From the NCBI GenBank assembly GCA_031401035.1, contig JANNRA010000200.1:1-49499 (forward strand): DNA of 49,499 nt, written 5' to 3'. This document shows positions 8,467-15,520 of the stretch, one piece after another. This stretch comes from JANNRA01 sp031401035. Its GTDB lineage: Bacteria; Desulfobacterota; Binatia; HRBIN30; CADEER01. The position numbers and the translations under genes were made by a program. Below the pieces are notes generated by a model. The model was not told the DNA's origin. It saw only the letters and a list, made by a program, of their open reading frames with translations, and searched no databases. Numbering within the stretch: position 1 is the first letter of the stretch; every line of letters begins with the position of its first letter.

Positions 8467-8606
8467 TTGGACCGTCCATCCCGGCACCGGCGGCGACGAC
8501 GACATCTCGCCGCCCGAGGAGCGCCTGCTCGTCGGCCATAACGCGCGCGACGCACCAGCCATCGTCGTCGGCCTCCGCTCCGACCCGCCGCGCGCATGGA
8601 CTTCGC
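8467..8606 (+). pseudogene. Decayed duplicate of the DUF3293 gene 3' end
   Basis: This stretch repeats the last ~195 bp of the gene ending at 7717 in the same orientation. Shared blocks include ATCCCGGC, GGCGACGACG, GCCGCCCGAGGAG, GCGCGCGA, ACGCACC-GCCATCGTC and CGCTCCGACCCGCCGCGCGC. About 50 bp is deleted inside and many bases have changed, so it is not functional. The toxin-antitoxin pair lies exactly between the intact 3' end and this copy. That is the arrangement left when an element inserts at a gene's 3' end and duplicates it. The flank 8371-8466 holds nothing I can assign. Confidence 0.7.
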
Positions 8607-8634
8607 CCGCGTGCGAGGCTACCGTCGCACCCAC

Positions 8635-8709
8635 GCGCCCGTAGCTCAGGTGGACTAGAGCGGCTGGCTTCGAACCAGTAGGTCGGGTGTTCGAATCACC
8701 CCGGGCGCG
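8635..8709 (+). tRNA. tRNA-Arg (anticodon UCG)
   Basis: The sequence folds as a complete tRNA. The acceptor stem is GCGCCCG/CGGGCGC, followed by a D-arm GCTC/GAGC and an anticodon stem GCTGG/CCAGT with loop CTTCGAA, giving anticodon TCG. The variable loop is AGGTC, and the T-arm is GGGTG-TTCGAAT-CACCC. The discriminator is G and CCA is not encoded. It reads the Arg codon CGA. It sits inside the toxin-antitoxin island, a usual integration target, but I found no second copy of its 3' end in the window. Confidence 0.93.
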
Positions 8710-8923
8710 CTCTAGTCGGCAGCAGCTGAGCTTCCGCATCGACCAAGGAGGTCCTGCCGCTCTTCGCGGAGCGTGCCAGCAGGTCTTGAACCCGCGGGTC
8801 GCGCGCCAACAGGGCGCGCTCGAGACCGTCCGCGTCTTCCAGCGGCACGCGCAGCGCGGCGCGTGGACGGCCCACCGTACTCGACGCCCGCAAGGGGACA
8901 GAGGAAGGCTTCTTCCTCGACAT
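8696..8923 (-). CDS. Small hypothetical protein overlapping the tRNA 3' end
   Basis: A 75-aa frame starting with MSRKKPSSVPL, then a basic VGRPRAALRVPLE segment and a helical, charged C-terminal half. I do not recognise the family. Its stop codon lies 14 bp inside the antiparallel tRNA-Arg gene, which is unusual and means either that the C-terminus was replaced by the tRNA junction or that the frame is not real. It lies 32 bp downstream of the PIN toxin on the same strand and might belong to that operon. Confidence 0.35.
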   Translation of the reverse strand: MSRKKPSSVPLRASSTVGRPRAALRVPLEDADGLERALLARDPRVQDLLARSAKSGRTSLVDAEAQLLPTRARPG

Positions 8924-8954
8924 CGTCTCTCGCGTCGAGAACAGATCGCGGCAG

Positions 8955-9350
8955 TCAACTCGAGCGCAGCCGGACGGCCCCCTCGAGGGCTCCCAGCTTG
9001 CGCTCGAACGTTAGCGTGACAGCGCCGAGTGCGCGATGGCGCGCGTGGATGAGCCGGTCCACGAGTCCCGCCCCGGACGTTTGAGCAAGGACCTCGCCCG
9101 CATTCCGAGGCTCCACCGTCGCCACCCCCGACCGCACGAACCGCATCAACATGCGACGCGCCGCGGCCTTCGGTACATCGTAGTGGAACTGCAGGGCATA
9201 GTACGCTTCCGCGATGACCAGGTCGCAAACGATCACGGCCTCGCCTTGCTCGATGGCTTGCTCCAGCCGGCGCTGCGCAACACGAGCTTGTGCCTCCGGG
9301 ACACCGACGAGCAGACGCAGAACGACAGAGGTATCAAGTCCGATCGCCAC
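8955..9350 (-). CDS. PIN-domain (VapC-type) toxin
   Basis: A 131-aa PIN-domain ribonuclease. It opens with GLDTSVVLRLL (D6), has the second acidic site near LVIAEAYYAL (E48) and the third in the GLVDRLIHARHRALGA helix (D98), followed by the TFERKLG strand. These residues form the Mg2+ site of VapC toxins. Its start lies 17 bp inside the upstream antitoxin gene, as expected for a coupled VapBC operon. Confidence 0.85.
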   Translation of the reverse strand: MAIGLDTSVVLRLLVGVPEAQARVAQRRLEQAIEQGEAVIVCDLVIAEAYYALQFHYDVPKAAARRMLMRFVRSGVATVEPRNAGEVLAQTSGAGLVDRLIHARHRALGAVTLTFERKLGALEGAVRLRSS

Positions 9351-9594
9351 GCGACCAGCCTCGCTCGATGCTCCGCTTGACGTCGCTCAGCTTGTGGGAC
9401 CGTCCCTTCGCGTACCGGCGAGCTGCCCCGACCCACGACCAGTCGAGGTTCTTGCCGCGCAACACCCAGACGGTCTCCCCGTCGACAACGCGCCGCTCAA
9501 CCTCGAGCGCGTCTCCGGGGCCGACGCCGAGCTCCTCGCAGAGCGCCGCCGGCAAGGTCGCCTGTCGCTTGGCCGTGATCGCCACCTTCGCCAT
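9334..9594 (-). CDS. AbrB/MazE-type (VapB) antitoxin
   Basis: An 86-aa protein with an N-terminal swapped-hairpin AbrB domain: MAKVAITAKRQATLPAALCEELG followed by GPGDALEVERRV. The tail is basic and ends in a KLSDVKRSIERGW helix that would contact the toxin. ATG 9594 is chosen over an in-frame ATG seven codons upstream because the AbrB strand begins right there. It overlaps the PIN toxin gene. Confidence 0.8.
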   Translation of the reverse strand: MAKVAITAKRQATLPAALCEELGVGPGDALEVERRVVDGETVWVLRGKNLDWSWVGAARRYAKGRSHKLSDVKRSIERGWSRGDRT

Positions 9595-9615
9595 GCTGCG
9601 CAACCTAGCCGTCAA

Positions 9616-9924
9616 TCGCCTTACTCGTCAACGGTATCGTAAGGCCGCAGTGCCCGAGTTTGTGCGCCAACTGTGTGCCAACTCGGCAACACGGGCCGAA
9701 CTCGGCGAAACCGACCCAACAAGGCCGTGCACCTGTTCTTCCGAAGGACGCCCGCGGCTCGCGGCCAGCACCAGCGAAGCGTGGCGACGACCGCGTCCGT
9801 CGCTCCATCGGCGGCCTGCCCGAACCGGTCTCGACCTGTGGAAGCTGTGGGCCGACTCGACGCCATGTCGAACGACGCGGATGGGGCCGAGGCGGGTCAA
9901 TCGGGCGACGGACGGCGTGCGGGC
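9616..9924. other. Intergenic stretch without a recognisable gene
   Basis: Several open frames exist on both strands but none has a good start, a Shine-Dalgarno site or a recognisable motif. Composition is slightly less GC-rich near 9620-9720 than the surroundings. It separates the AbrB/PIN pair from the Fic relic and may hold the scrambled Fic C-terminus, since the conserved Fic C-terminal helix is missing from the frame that ends near 9925. Confidence 0.4.
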
Positions 9925-10481
9925 ACGAACGCCGATAGTACTCGGCGCGCGTCTGCTTGTAGTGGCTGCTGAGCAGATGCGCCGCTGGCATCGGCACACC
10001 AGGCGACACCAGGATCGCGAACTCCACCAGCCGCGCCGTGCGCCCGTTGCCGTCGCCGAAGGGGTGAATCCAGGCGAGGTAGAGATGCGCCAGGATCGCC
10101 GCCAGGATCGCCGCAACGATGCCGACCTCCGGACGCGGTCGAAAGCCGTCTTCCGCGAGCCACTCGCACAAACGGGCCACCATGTGCGCACAGTCCGCCG
10201 CCGGGGCACCGCGGTAACGGAAGGCGCCGACTTCGTGGCGGCGGACCACCCCGGGCCGGACCTCGTCGCGAACTTCCAGACCGCGCAACACCTGGGCGTT
10301 GAACATCGCGGCGCTCGGGCGTCAGCGCGAGAGGCTCGCCAGCGAGCACATCGTCCCAGACGGCGGTGCAGGCGTCGACGCGGTTCTGCACCTCACGCGC
10401 CAGGTACTCCTGCGACGGCGGCAGTTCCAACCTGCCCTCGAGTTGCAACCGCACCTGCCGCTCGGAGAGGGTCTTGCCTTC
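9925..10481 (-). pseudogene. Fic-domain protein, degenerate
   Basis: Reading the minus strand from 10481, EGKTLSERQVRLQLEGRLELPPS and EYLAREVQNRVDAC are the middle of a Fic adenylyltransferase. The frame shifts by one base near 10304-10312, after LTPE; the next frame goes on with MFNAQVLRGLEV, VGAFRYRGAP, HLYLAWIHPFGDGNGRTAR (the catalytic HxFxDGNGR motif), PAAHLLSSHY and EYYRRS. After that it diverges from the family. The N-terminal third, including any inhibitory helix, is also missing. The catalytic motif is intact but the gene cannot make a full protein as written. A single-base sequencing error could explain the middle shift but not both lost ends. Confidence 0.75.
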
Positions 10482-10530
10482 ACAGCTGGGCGTCGAAACG
10501 CCGCAGAGGCAAGGCTGGCTGGAGCTTCAC

Positions 10531-10947
10531 TCACGCCGTGCGCGGCAACGAGCAGGGGATCTGCTGGCGGCTGTGGCGGCGGTAGATGCGGAAGTCGCTG
10601 TCGGTGGTCAGCAGCAGCGGGTCGGCGGCGGTCTCGGTCATGCGCACCAGGCAGGCGTCGGCGAGGCTGATGGGGACGTCGGCGTACTTGCGCAGCAGCG
10701 CGAGCACCGGATCGAGTTCGTCGCCGAGGTCGAAGGCGAGCATGACGGCGCGGCGTCGCAGCAGCTCGGCGAGCGCGGGGGCGCCGGCGGTGCCGAGCAG
10801 ATGGACGGCCTCGGACAGGACCGCCTCGCAGGTGCGCCAGGGCGGCGGGTACTCGGGCGCGCAGGCGGCGGCCCAGGCGTGGTGCTGATCGCGGCGGCTC
10901 AGCAGCGCGACGAGGAAGCCGGCATCAACGAGGACGCTTGTGGCCAT
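10531..10947 (-). CDS. PIN-domain (VapC-type) toxin
   Basis: A 138-aa PIN protein of a different subgroup from the one at 8955. Acidic residues are at D8 (VLVDAGFLVALL), E46 (LSEAVHLL), D97 (SLADACLVRM) and D116/D118 (LLTTDSDFRIYRR). The TTDSDF end and the AWAAAC and LLGTAGAPAL segments resemble VapC proteins paired with RHH antitoxins. Its start overlaps the upstream antitoxin by 23 bp. No gene follows it directly; the Fic relic lies 50 bp beyond its stop. Confidence 0.85.
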   Translation of the reverse strand: MATSVLVDAGFLVALLSRRDQHHAWAAACAPEYPPPWRTCEAVLSEAVHLLGTAGAPALAELLRRRAVMLAFDLGDELDPVLALLRKYADVPISLADACLVRMTETAADPLLLTTDSDFRIYRRHSRQQIPCSLPRTA

Positions 10948-11179
10948 ACCCGGTGGAGCGCAGGTAGGCCTTGCGCCGGCCGCTGAGATCGTCTGGCAGG
11001 CCGCCGACGCTGCCGACCAGATCGGCGAGAACGGCCGTCGGATCGGTGGCGCGGCGATCGGGCGTGGCGCGGGCGAGGCGCTCGCGGATGACGTCCGATT
11101 TCGAGATGCCGCGCGAGTCGGACTCGGCCTCGATCTCGCGCACCAGCGGCTCGGGCAGGCGGACCGTCAGGGTCTTCAT
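10925..11179 (-). CDS. Ribbon-helix-helix (VapB-type) antitoxin
   Basis: An 84-aa protein whose first 36 residues are a textbook RHH fold: the strand MKTLTVRLPEPLVREIEAE, then GISKSDVIRERLAR. The C-terminal part is less ordered (VGSVGGLPDDLSGRRKAYLRS), typical of the toxin-binding arm of VapB proteins. ATG 11179 is fixed by the RHH strand; the frame continues upstream without conserved sequence. It overlaps and would be co-translated with the PIN toxin. Confidence 0.85.
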   Translation of the reverse strand: MKTLTVRLPEPLVREIEAESDSRGISKSDVIRERLARATPDRRATDPTAVLADLVGSVGGLPDDLSGRRKAYLRSTGYGHKRPR

Positions 11180-11244
11180 GGATGAAGGCGTAATACGGCA
11201 CCGGCAGAGATGCAATACGCGCCAAGAGATGGAGCGTTCTCGCC

Positions 11245-11291
11245 CCATCCGACAGGCGCCGACGGGGCGGCGCCCAGTGCGGATGCGATCG
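11245..11291. repeat. Dispersed palindromic repeat, copy B
   Basis: Contains GGCGCCGACGGGGCGGCGCC and a GGATGCGATCG end, matching 140-190. It lies in the gap between the RHH/PIN pair and the amidohydrolase relic. The rest of 11180-11411 holds no gene that I can support. Confidence 0.6.
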
Positions 11292-11411
11292 TCAGCGGTT
11301 CTTGCGCCAGATCGTCGGCGGGCCCTTACGCCAGGTCGCAGTTTCATGATGCGATCCTCACCGCGTTCGGGCGCCCGGCCGTAGATTTCCGATGCGCCCC
11401 CCACCGAGGTC

Positions 11412-11936
11412 TCACGCCAGGCCGCACAGCGCCGCGGCGTTGTTGGGCAGAACCGTGCGCAGGGTGCTCTCCGGAAGATCGGCGAGGGCCCATTCGGTGT
11501 GGTCGCGCGGGCGCAGCGCGGCACGGCTCTGCGGGCCCGGCGGCATGCAGGTCGGGTGTTGGAGATCGGTCTCGTAGCGCTGGATGTCGGGGAAGAGTTC
11601 GAGGGCGGTGCGAATGCCCTGGCGCTCGAACCAGAAGCAGCCGTAGATCTGGCGGCCGAAGTATTGGCTGATCAGCAGATCGTACTCGGGATGCTCGCGC
11701 CAGACACCGCCGTTCTGCCACTGCCAGTAGAGCGCATCGAGGACCGACGGTGCCCAGCCGGCGCCCCGCTCCACCGAGACGAAGCGCAGGCGCGGAAAGC
11801 GGTGGCAGACGCTGCCGAAGATCAGATCGGTGATGCGCGTCGCGTTCTCGAGAAAGGAAGCCGCCGCCGTGTGGGCAGCGGCGCAGAGCCCCGGACTGTC
11901 GATCAGCCTAGACGTCGGCGGCGTGGGCGGCGCCAA
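11412..11936 (-). pseudogene. Amidohydrolase_2 family, C-terminal fragment
   Basis: The frame encodes the C-terminal half of an Amidohydrolase_2 (TIM-barrel metal hydrolase) protein. Typical segments are NATRITDLIFGSVCHRFPRL, VSVERGAGWAPSVLD, YFGRQIYGCFW and, near the end, HPTCMPPGP and DLPESTLRTVLPNNAAALCGL. The N-terminal half, with its HxH metal site, is absent: homology ends near 11900 and the PIN gene stops at 11949. The family's usual ETDYPHP motif reads ETDLQHP here, another sign of decay. Insertion of the Phd/PIN pair probably cut the gene. Confidence 0.75.
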
Positions 11937-11948
11937 GCGGTCGTGCGG

Positions 11949-12377
11949 CTACAGGGTGACCGGATGCAGGCCAAAGTGCGGCGCGGCGGCCACGAGGTGC
12001 CGATCGCTGCTGTACACCTCACGCAACCTGGCCTCCGCGGCGCAGGCGAGATGGAGCGCATCAGCGGCTCGCAGGAACACCCTGGCAGGCAGCACGGCCA
12101 TGCGCTGCGCCTGGGCCGCGATCAGCGGGGGGGTCACGGGTAGGGCCGTCCACAGCCCCGCGTCGAGATCGGTCTCCACCTGGGCGGCCAGCCGTCGAAA
12201 CTCGCGCTGCGTCAGCCGCCGCTCGCGAAAGTGGCGGTGAAACGTCGCCACCACTTCACCGCGGCCGGTGGCGCAGCACGTGAGGCCGTCGGACGCCTCG
12301 GCCCGGGCGCGCACCCGCGGGCTGTCGGGCTCCATCAGATAGAGCTTCGCCAGGTAGCAGGCGTCGAAATAGATCAT
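11949..12377 (-). CDS. PIN-domain toxin
   Basis: A 142-aa PIN ribonuclease with D5 (IYFDACYLAKLYL), an acidic site at E41 (GRGEVVATFHRHF), D106 (FLRAADALHLACA) and D125 (YSSDRHLVAAA). The DxxYLxKLY start and the ADALHLA helix are typical of PIN toxins that pair with Phd/YefM antitoxins. Its ATG overlaps the antitoxin stop by four bases (ATGA). The stop lies 12 bp from the end of the truncated amidohydrolase frame. Confidence 0.85.
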   Translation of the reverse strand: MIYFDACYLAKLYLMEPDSPRVRARAEASDGLTCCATGRGEVVATFHRHFRERRLTQREFRRLAAQVETDLDAGLWTALPVTPPLIAAQAQRMAVLPARVFLRAADALHLACAAEARLREVYSSDRHLVAAAPHFGLHPVTL

Positions 12378-12625
12378 CGCCCGTCGCGCATCGCCGAGAT
12401 CACCTCGGCGCTGTCCGGCCCCCCGATCGGCCGCTCGATGAGCCGCTTGACGCCCGGCAGGAGCCGGCGCCGCGCGAACGGATTGCCGGCCGCGGCCGGG
12501 GCCGGCGGCACCATGCGCGCCACAGGCGTCCCGCGCTCGGTCACCACGACCTCGCCGTGCGCCTCCACCTGGCGCAGCCAATGCCCGGTCTTGTCGTGCA
12601 GCTCCTTGATCGAGATGGTCTTCAT
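12374..12625 (-). CDS. Phd/YefM-type antitoxin
   Basis: An 83-aa protein with the Phd/YefM fold: MKTISIKELHDKTGHWLRQV, GEVVVTERGTPVARMV, then a flexible Pro/Ala hinge and a C-terminal toxin-binding segment. It precedes the PIN toxin with an ATGA overlap. Upstream (12626-12718) an AT-richer segment with TTTACAGTAAG probably holds the promoter and operator. There is no clear Shine-Dalgarno site at this start. Confidence 0.85.
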   Translation of the reverse strand: MKTISIKELHDKTGHWLRQVEAHGEVVVTERGTPVARMVPPAPAAAGNPFARRRLLPGVKRLIERPIGGPDSAEVISAMRDGR

Positions 12626-12718
12626 GAGCAGGAAGGTGACACGAGAGACACTTACTGTAAAGCGCGGCAGGCGCCGGCTGCAACCAGCCCGGCTGACACG
12701 CCGAACTTCACCAGCGCG

Positions 12719-15520
12719 TCAGAGCAGCGAGGCGAGGTAGGCGTCGGTCTTGGTGCGGATGCGCGCCGCGCGGACGGCGGGGTCCTCGATCTCGAGACGC
12801 TCGTCGGGCTCGACACGGAGGAGCGGCTGGCCCTTGCGCACGACGACGCCGTTCTCGGGCATGAAGATCTCGACGACACGGCCGGCGAACGGCGCGTAGA
12901 CCTTGTTGAACATCTTCATCACTTCGATGATGTACAGCGCGTCGCCCTTGGCGAAGTGCATGCCCGCCTCGACAAACAGCGGCAGCGTCGGCGCCTCGCG
13001 GTTCCAATAAACGCCGCCCATGGCGGCGACGATCTCATCGGAGCGGGCGGCCGGCGGCGGCGCCAGCGCCTTGCGCATCGCCTCCTGCAGCGCCTTGTCG
13101 AGCAGGCGCTCGGGTATGATCGGCGTCAGGTCGTCGCCGAGCCGCAGGTCATAGAAGCCGACCGTCGTGCCGATGAGCGGCAGCAGGCCGAGGATCTCGA
13201 GCCCGAGCTGGTGGCCGACGTGCGCGCCCTGCACCTTGCTCCACAGCGCCGCGTCGAGGCCGAAAGCGGGCTTGGCACCGCGCAGGCGCGTGTCGAGATC
13301 GGCCCAGCTGGTGCCCGCCGGCACACGGCCAGCGAGCTCGCCGTAGAACGCCAGCGCCGTGTCGAGCAGCTCGCGGTCGTGGCTCCAGATGCACTCGGCG
13401 GCGGCGCCCTCGTCGTCGACCAGATCGAGTAAGCGGTAGGTGTCGCCCAGCACCTCGACCGGGTTGCGCCGCCACGTCACCCGACCCTGCACGACCGCGA
13501 AGTCGCGCTGATGCTGCGACAGCCACGCCGAGAGAAAGTGCGGCTCCCTGAAGAGCATCCGCAGCGGCCGCTCGACGAGCGTCTCCTTGAGGTCGAAGCA
13601 GCGGCCCACGTCGGGCCCGAACTCGCCGATGCGGCGGCGCTCGATCTCGTGGAACGCGTACTCGAGGTCGATCGCCTGCGCCTCCTGCGCCAGCAGCCCG
13701 ACCTGGGTGAGATACGGCACGACGAAGGCGGTCGTCGGCTTGGCCCACGGGTCGCGGTGCAGGAACCAGTTCATCAGGCCGAAGTGGAACTCGCGATTGG
13801 TGGCCAGGTCGATGCCGCGCAGGCGCGTGCAGCGCAGCACCTCGGTCAGCCGCGCCCAGCTCTCCTCACGCGTCGCGCCGGTGGCGAGCAGCAGCGCGAC
13901 GTTGGAATCGTAGGCGCCCGCCAGCCGATAGCGCATGAACAGCCCAGTGTCGGGGTTCTTGATGCTGATGCCCTGGTCGTCGCGAATCTCGCCGTCGATG
14001 GGGTCCGACCACGACACCATGATGCCACCCGCCGCCGGCTGCAGGGCGCCGTCGGTGGCGTTGAGGCGCACCTCGAGCGCCGCGCCGTCGCGCGGCACGC
14101 GCGTCGGCCGCGGCAGGCGAGACTTGTGCCGGGCGATGAGCGCCATGGCCTCGATCAGCGAGTGCACCTCGAAGGCGTCATCGGCGTCGTCGGGGTTGGT
14201 GAAGCGCAGCGCGTAGCACAGCTCGGAGACGCGGTGCTCGACCTGGATGCGCGTGTTCACTTCCATGAAGTAGTGCCGCGCCCACTCGACGATGCACTCG
14301 AATGTCGAGGCGCTGTCGAGCTTCACCGCGCGCCCGAAGCGCTCGGCCTCGGCCTCCATGCGCTCGAGCGTGTCGAGGTCCGCCGCGAGGCCGTCGGCCT
14401 TGACCGCGTGGCCGGCGGCGCGCGCGGCGGCGGCGGCGGCGGCGGCGCGCAGGCCCTCGACGGTCACCGACACCTCGATCAGCTTCTGCTCGTGCATCTG
14501 CAGCGAGCAGTCCCGCCCACCGAGCGTCACGCACCAGTCGCCGTTGCCGAGCATCTGGATCTCATTGTGACGCGTCGACTCGACGTTGAGCTCGATGAGC
14601 ATGTTCTTGTTGTCGCCGACGCCGGTCGCCTTCACTTCGGCGAGGATCTCGCGCACCAGCCCCGGGATGCCGGCGGCCTCCGCGAAGATGCGCTGCCCCT
14701 TGCCGCCACCGCCACCGATCGCCTTGAGGCGGAAGCGGCGGCCGGGATTCTCGTTCAGAAGGCGCGCCGCCTCGTCCTGGATCGATGTGGCGAGCGTCTC
14801 GATCGAGAACAGGTCGAGGCCGGCGCGGTACGACGCCTCGAGCACGCGCTCGGCGAGCAGCGGCAGCGCCAGGCCCTCGTCGGCAAACCCCGCCACATCC
14901 AGCTTGTGCTGCTTGGCGCACTTCGCCAGCGCCTTGCGGTCGGGGTACTCGCGCAGCAGCGTGCGCACCGTCGCGTCGTTGATGCCCGGCGTCACCGAGA
15001 CCTGGTTGGCGATGGCGGTGCGCTTGGCCTCGTCCTTGGCGCCGGCGGCGCTCTGCGTATACGAGCACGGGCCCATGAAGCGCAGTCCGGCCGCCTCGAT
15101 CGAACGCACGAAGTGCGCGTCCTCCGCCATGAAGCCGTAGCCGGCGAAGATGTAGTCGTAGCCGTGCTCGCGGCAGATGGCGATGATCTGGCGGATGCGC
15201 TCCTCGCGCTCCTCCTTGGTGGCGCCGCTGTAGTCGGGCACCGGATGGACATGGCGCGGATCCATGATCCGCACCTCGGGCGACAGGGCGCGCGAGAAGA
15301 CGATGCTGTCGCGCTCGGAGAGCAGCATGCCGATGGCGCTGATGCCCATCTCGCGGAAGACCTCGATCGCCTCCTTGCGCACCGGGCCGCGGCAGACGAT
15401 GAGCACGCGCATATCGTCGCAGGCGAAGCCGCGCGTCCAGACCGAGTCGGCGAGTCCCAGCCGCCGGTCGCGGTGGACGAGCGGATTGTTGGTGTACGGG
15501 TGGTGGTGCGCCGACGGCAT
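12719..15520 (-). CDS. Acyl-CoA carboxylase, biotin carboxylase with C-terminal biotinyl domain
   Basis: A 933-aa protein. The first ~450 residues are an ATP-grasp biotin carboxylase, with an N-terminal Rossmann-like fold (GYGFMAED, GLRFMGP), the glycine loop KAIGGGGGKGQR, the ATP-site segment MLIELNVES and the HYFMEVNTRIQVEHRVSEL signature. A long middle region follows, and a biotinyl domain closes the chain with EVMKM and biotin lysine K869. It carboxylates its own biotin using bicarbonate and ATP. It is much longer than a stand-alone AccC (~450 aa), and its biotinyl domain reads EVMKMF rather than AMKM. The ATG overlaps the stop of the partner carboxyltransferase by one base, so both are made from one transcript. 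Confidence 0.88.
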   Translation of the reverse strand: MPSAHHHPYTNNPLVHRDRRLGLADSVWTRGFACDDMRVLIVCRGPVRKEAIEVFREMGISAIGMLLSERDSIVFSRALSPEVRIMDPRHVHPVPDYSGATKEEREERIRQIIAICREHGYDYIFAGYGFMAEDAHFVRSIEAAGLRFMGPCSYTQSAAGAKDEAKRTAIANQVSVTPGINDATVRTLLREYPDRKALAKCAKQHKLDVAGFADEGLALPLLAERVLEASYRAGLDLFSIETLATSIQDEAARLLNENPGRRFRLKAIGGGGGKGQRIFAEAAGIPGLVREILAEVKATGVGDNKNMLIELNVESTRHNEIQMLGNGDWCVTLGGRDCSLQMHEQKLIEVSVTVEGLRAAAAAAAARAAGHAVKADGLAADLDTLERMEAEAERFGRAVKLDSASTFECIVEWARHYFMEVNTRIQVEHRVSELCYALRFTNPDDADDAFEVHSLIEAMALIARHKSRLPRPTRVPRDGAALEVRLNATDGALQPAAGGIMVSWSDPIDGEIRDDQGISIKNPDTGLFMRYRLAGAYDSNVALLLATGATREESWARLTEVLRCTRLRGIDLATNREFHFGLMNWFLHRDPWAKPTTAFVVPYLTQVGLLAQEAQAIDLEYAFHEIERRRIGEFGPDVGRCFDLKETLVERPLRMLFREPHFLSAWLSQHQRDFAVVQGRVTWRRNPVEVLGDTYRLLDLVDDEGAAAECIWSHDRELLDTALAFYGELAGRVPAGTSWADLDTRLRGAKPAFGLDAALWSKVQGAHVGHQLGLEILGLLPLIGTTVGFYDLRLGDDLTPIIPERLLDKALQEAMRKALAPPPAARSDEIVAAMGGVYWNREAPTLPLFVEAGMHFAKGDALYIIEVMKMFNKVYAPFAGRVVEIFMPENGVVVRKGQPLLRVEPDERLEIEDPAVRAARIRTKTDAYLASLL

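Noticed and set aside
8635..8709. tRNA-Arg as attachment site of an integrated element
   Set aside because: I looked for a second copy of the tRNA 3' end and for an integrase gene in the window and found neither.
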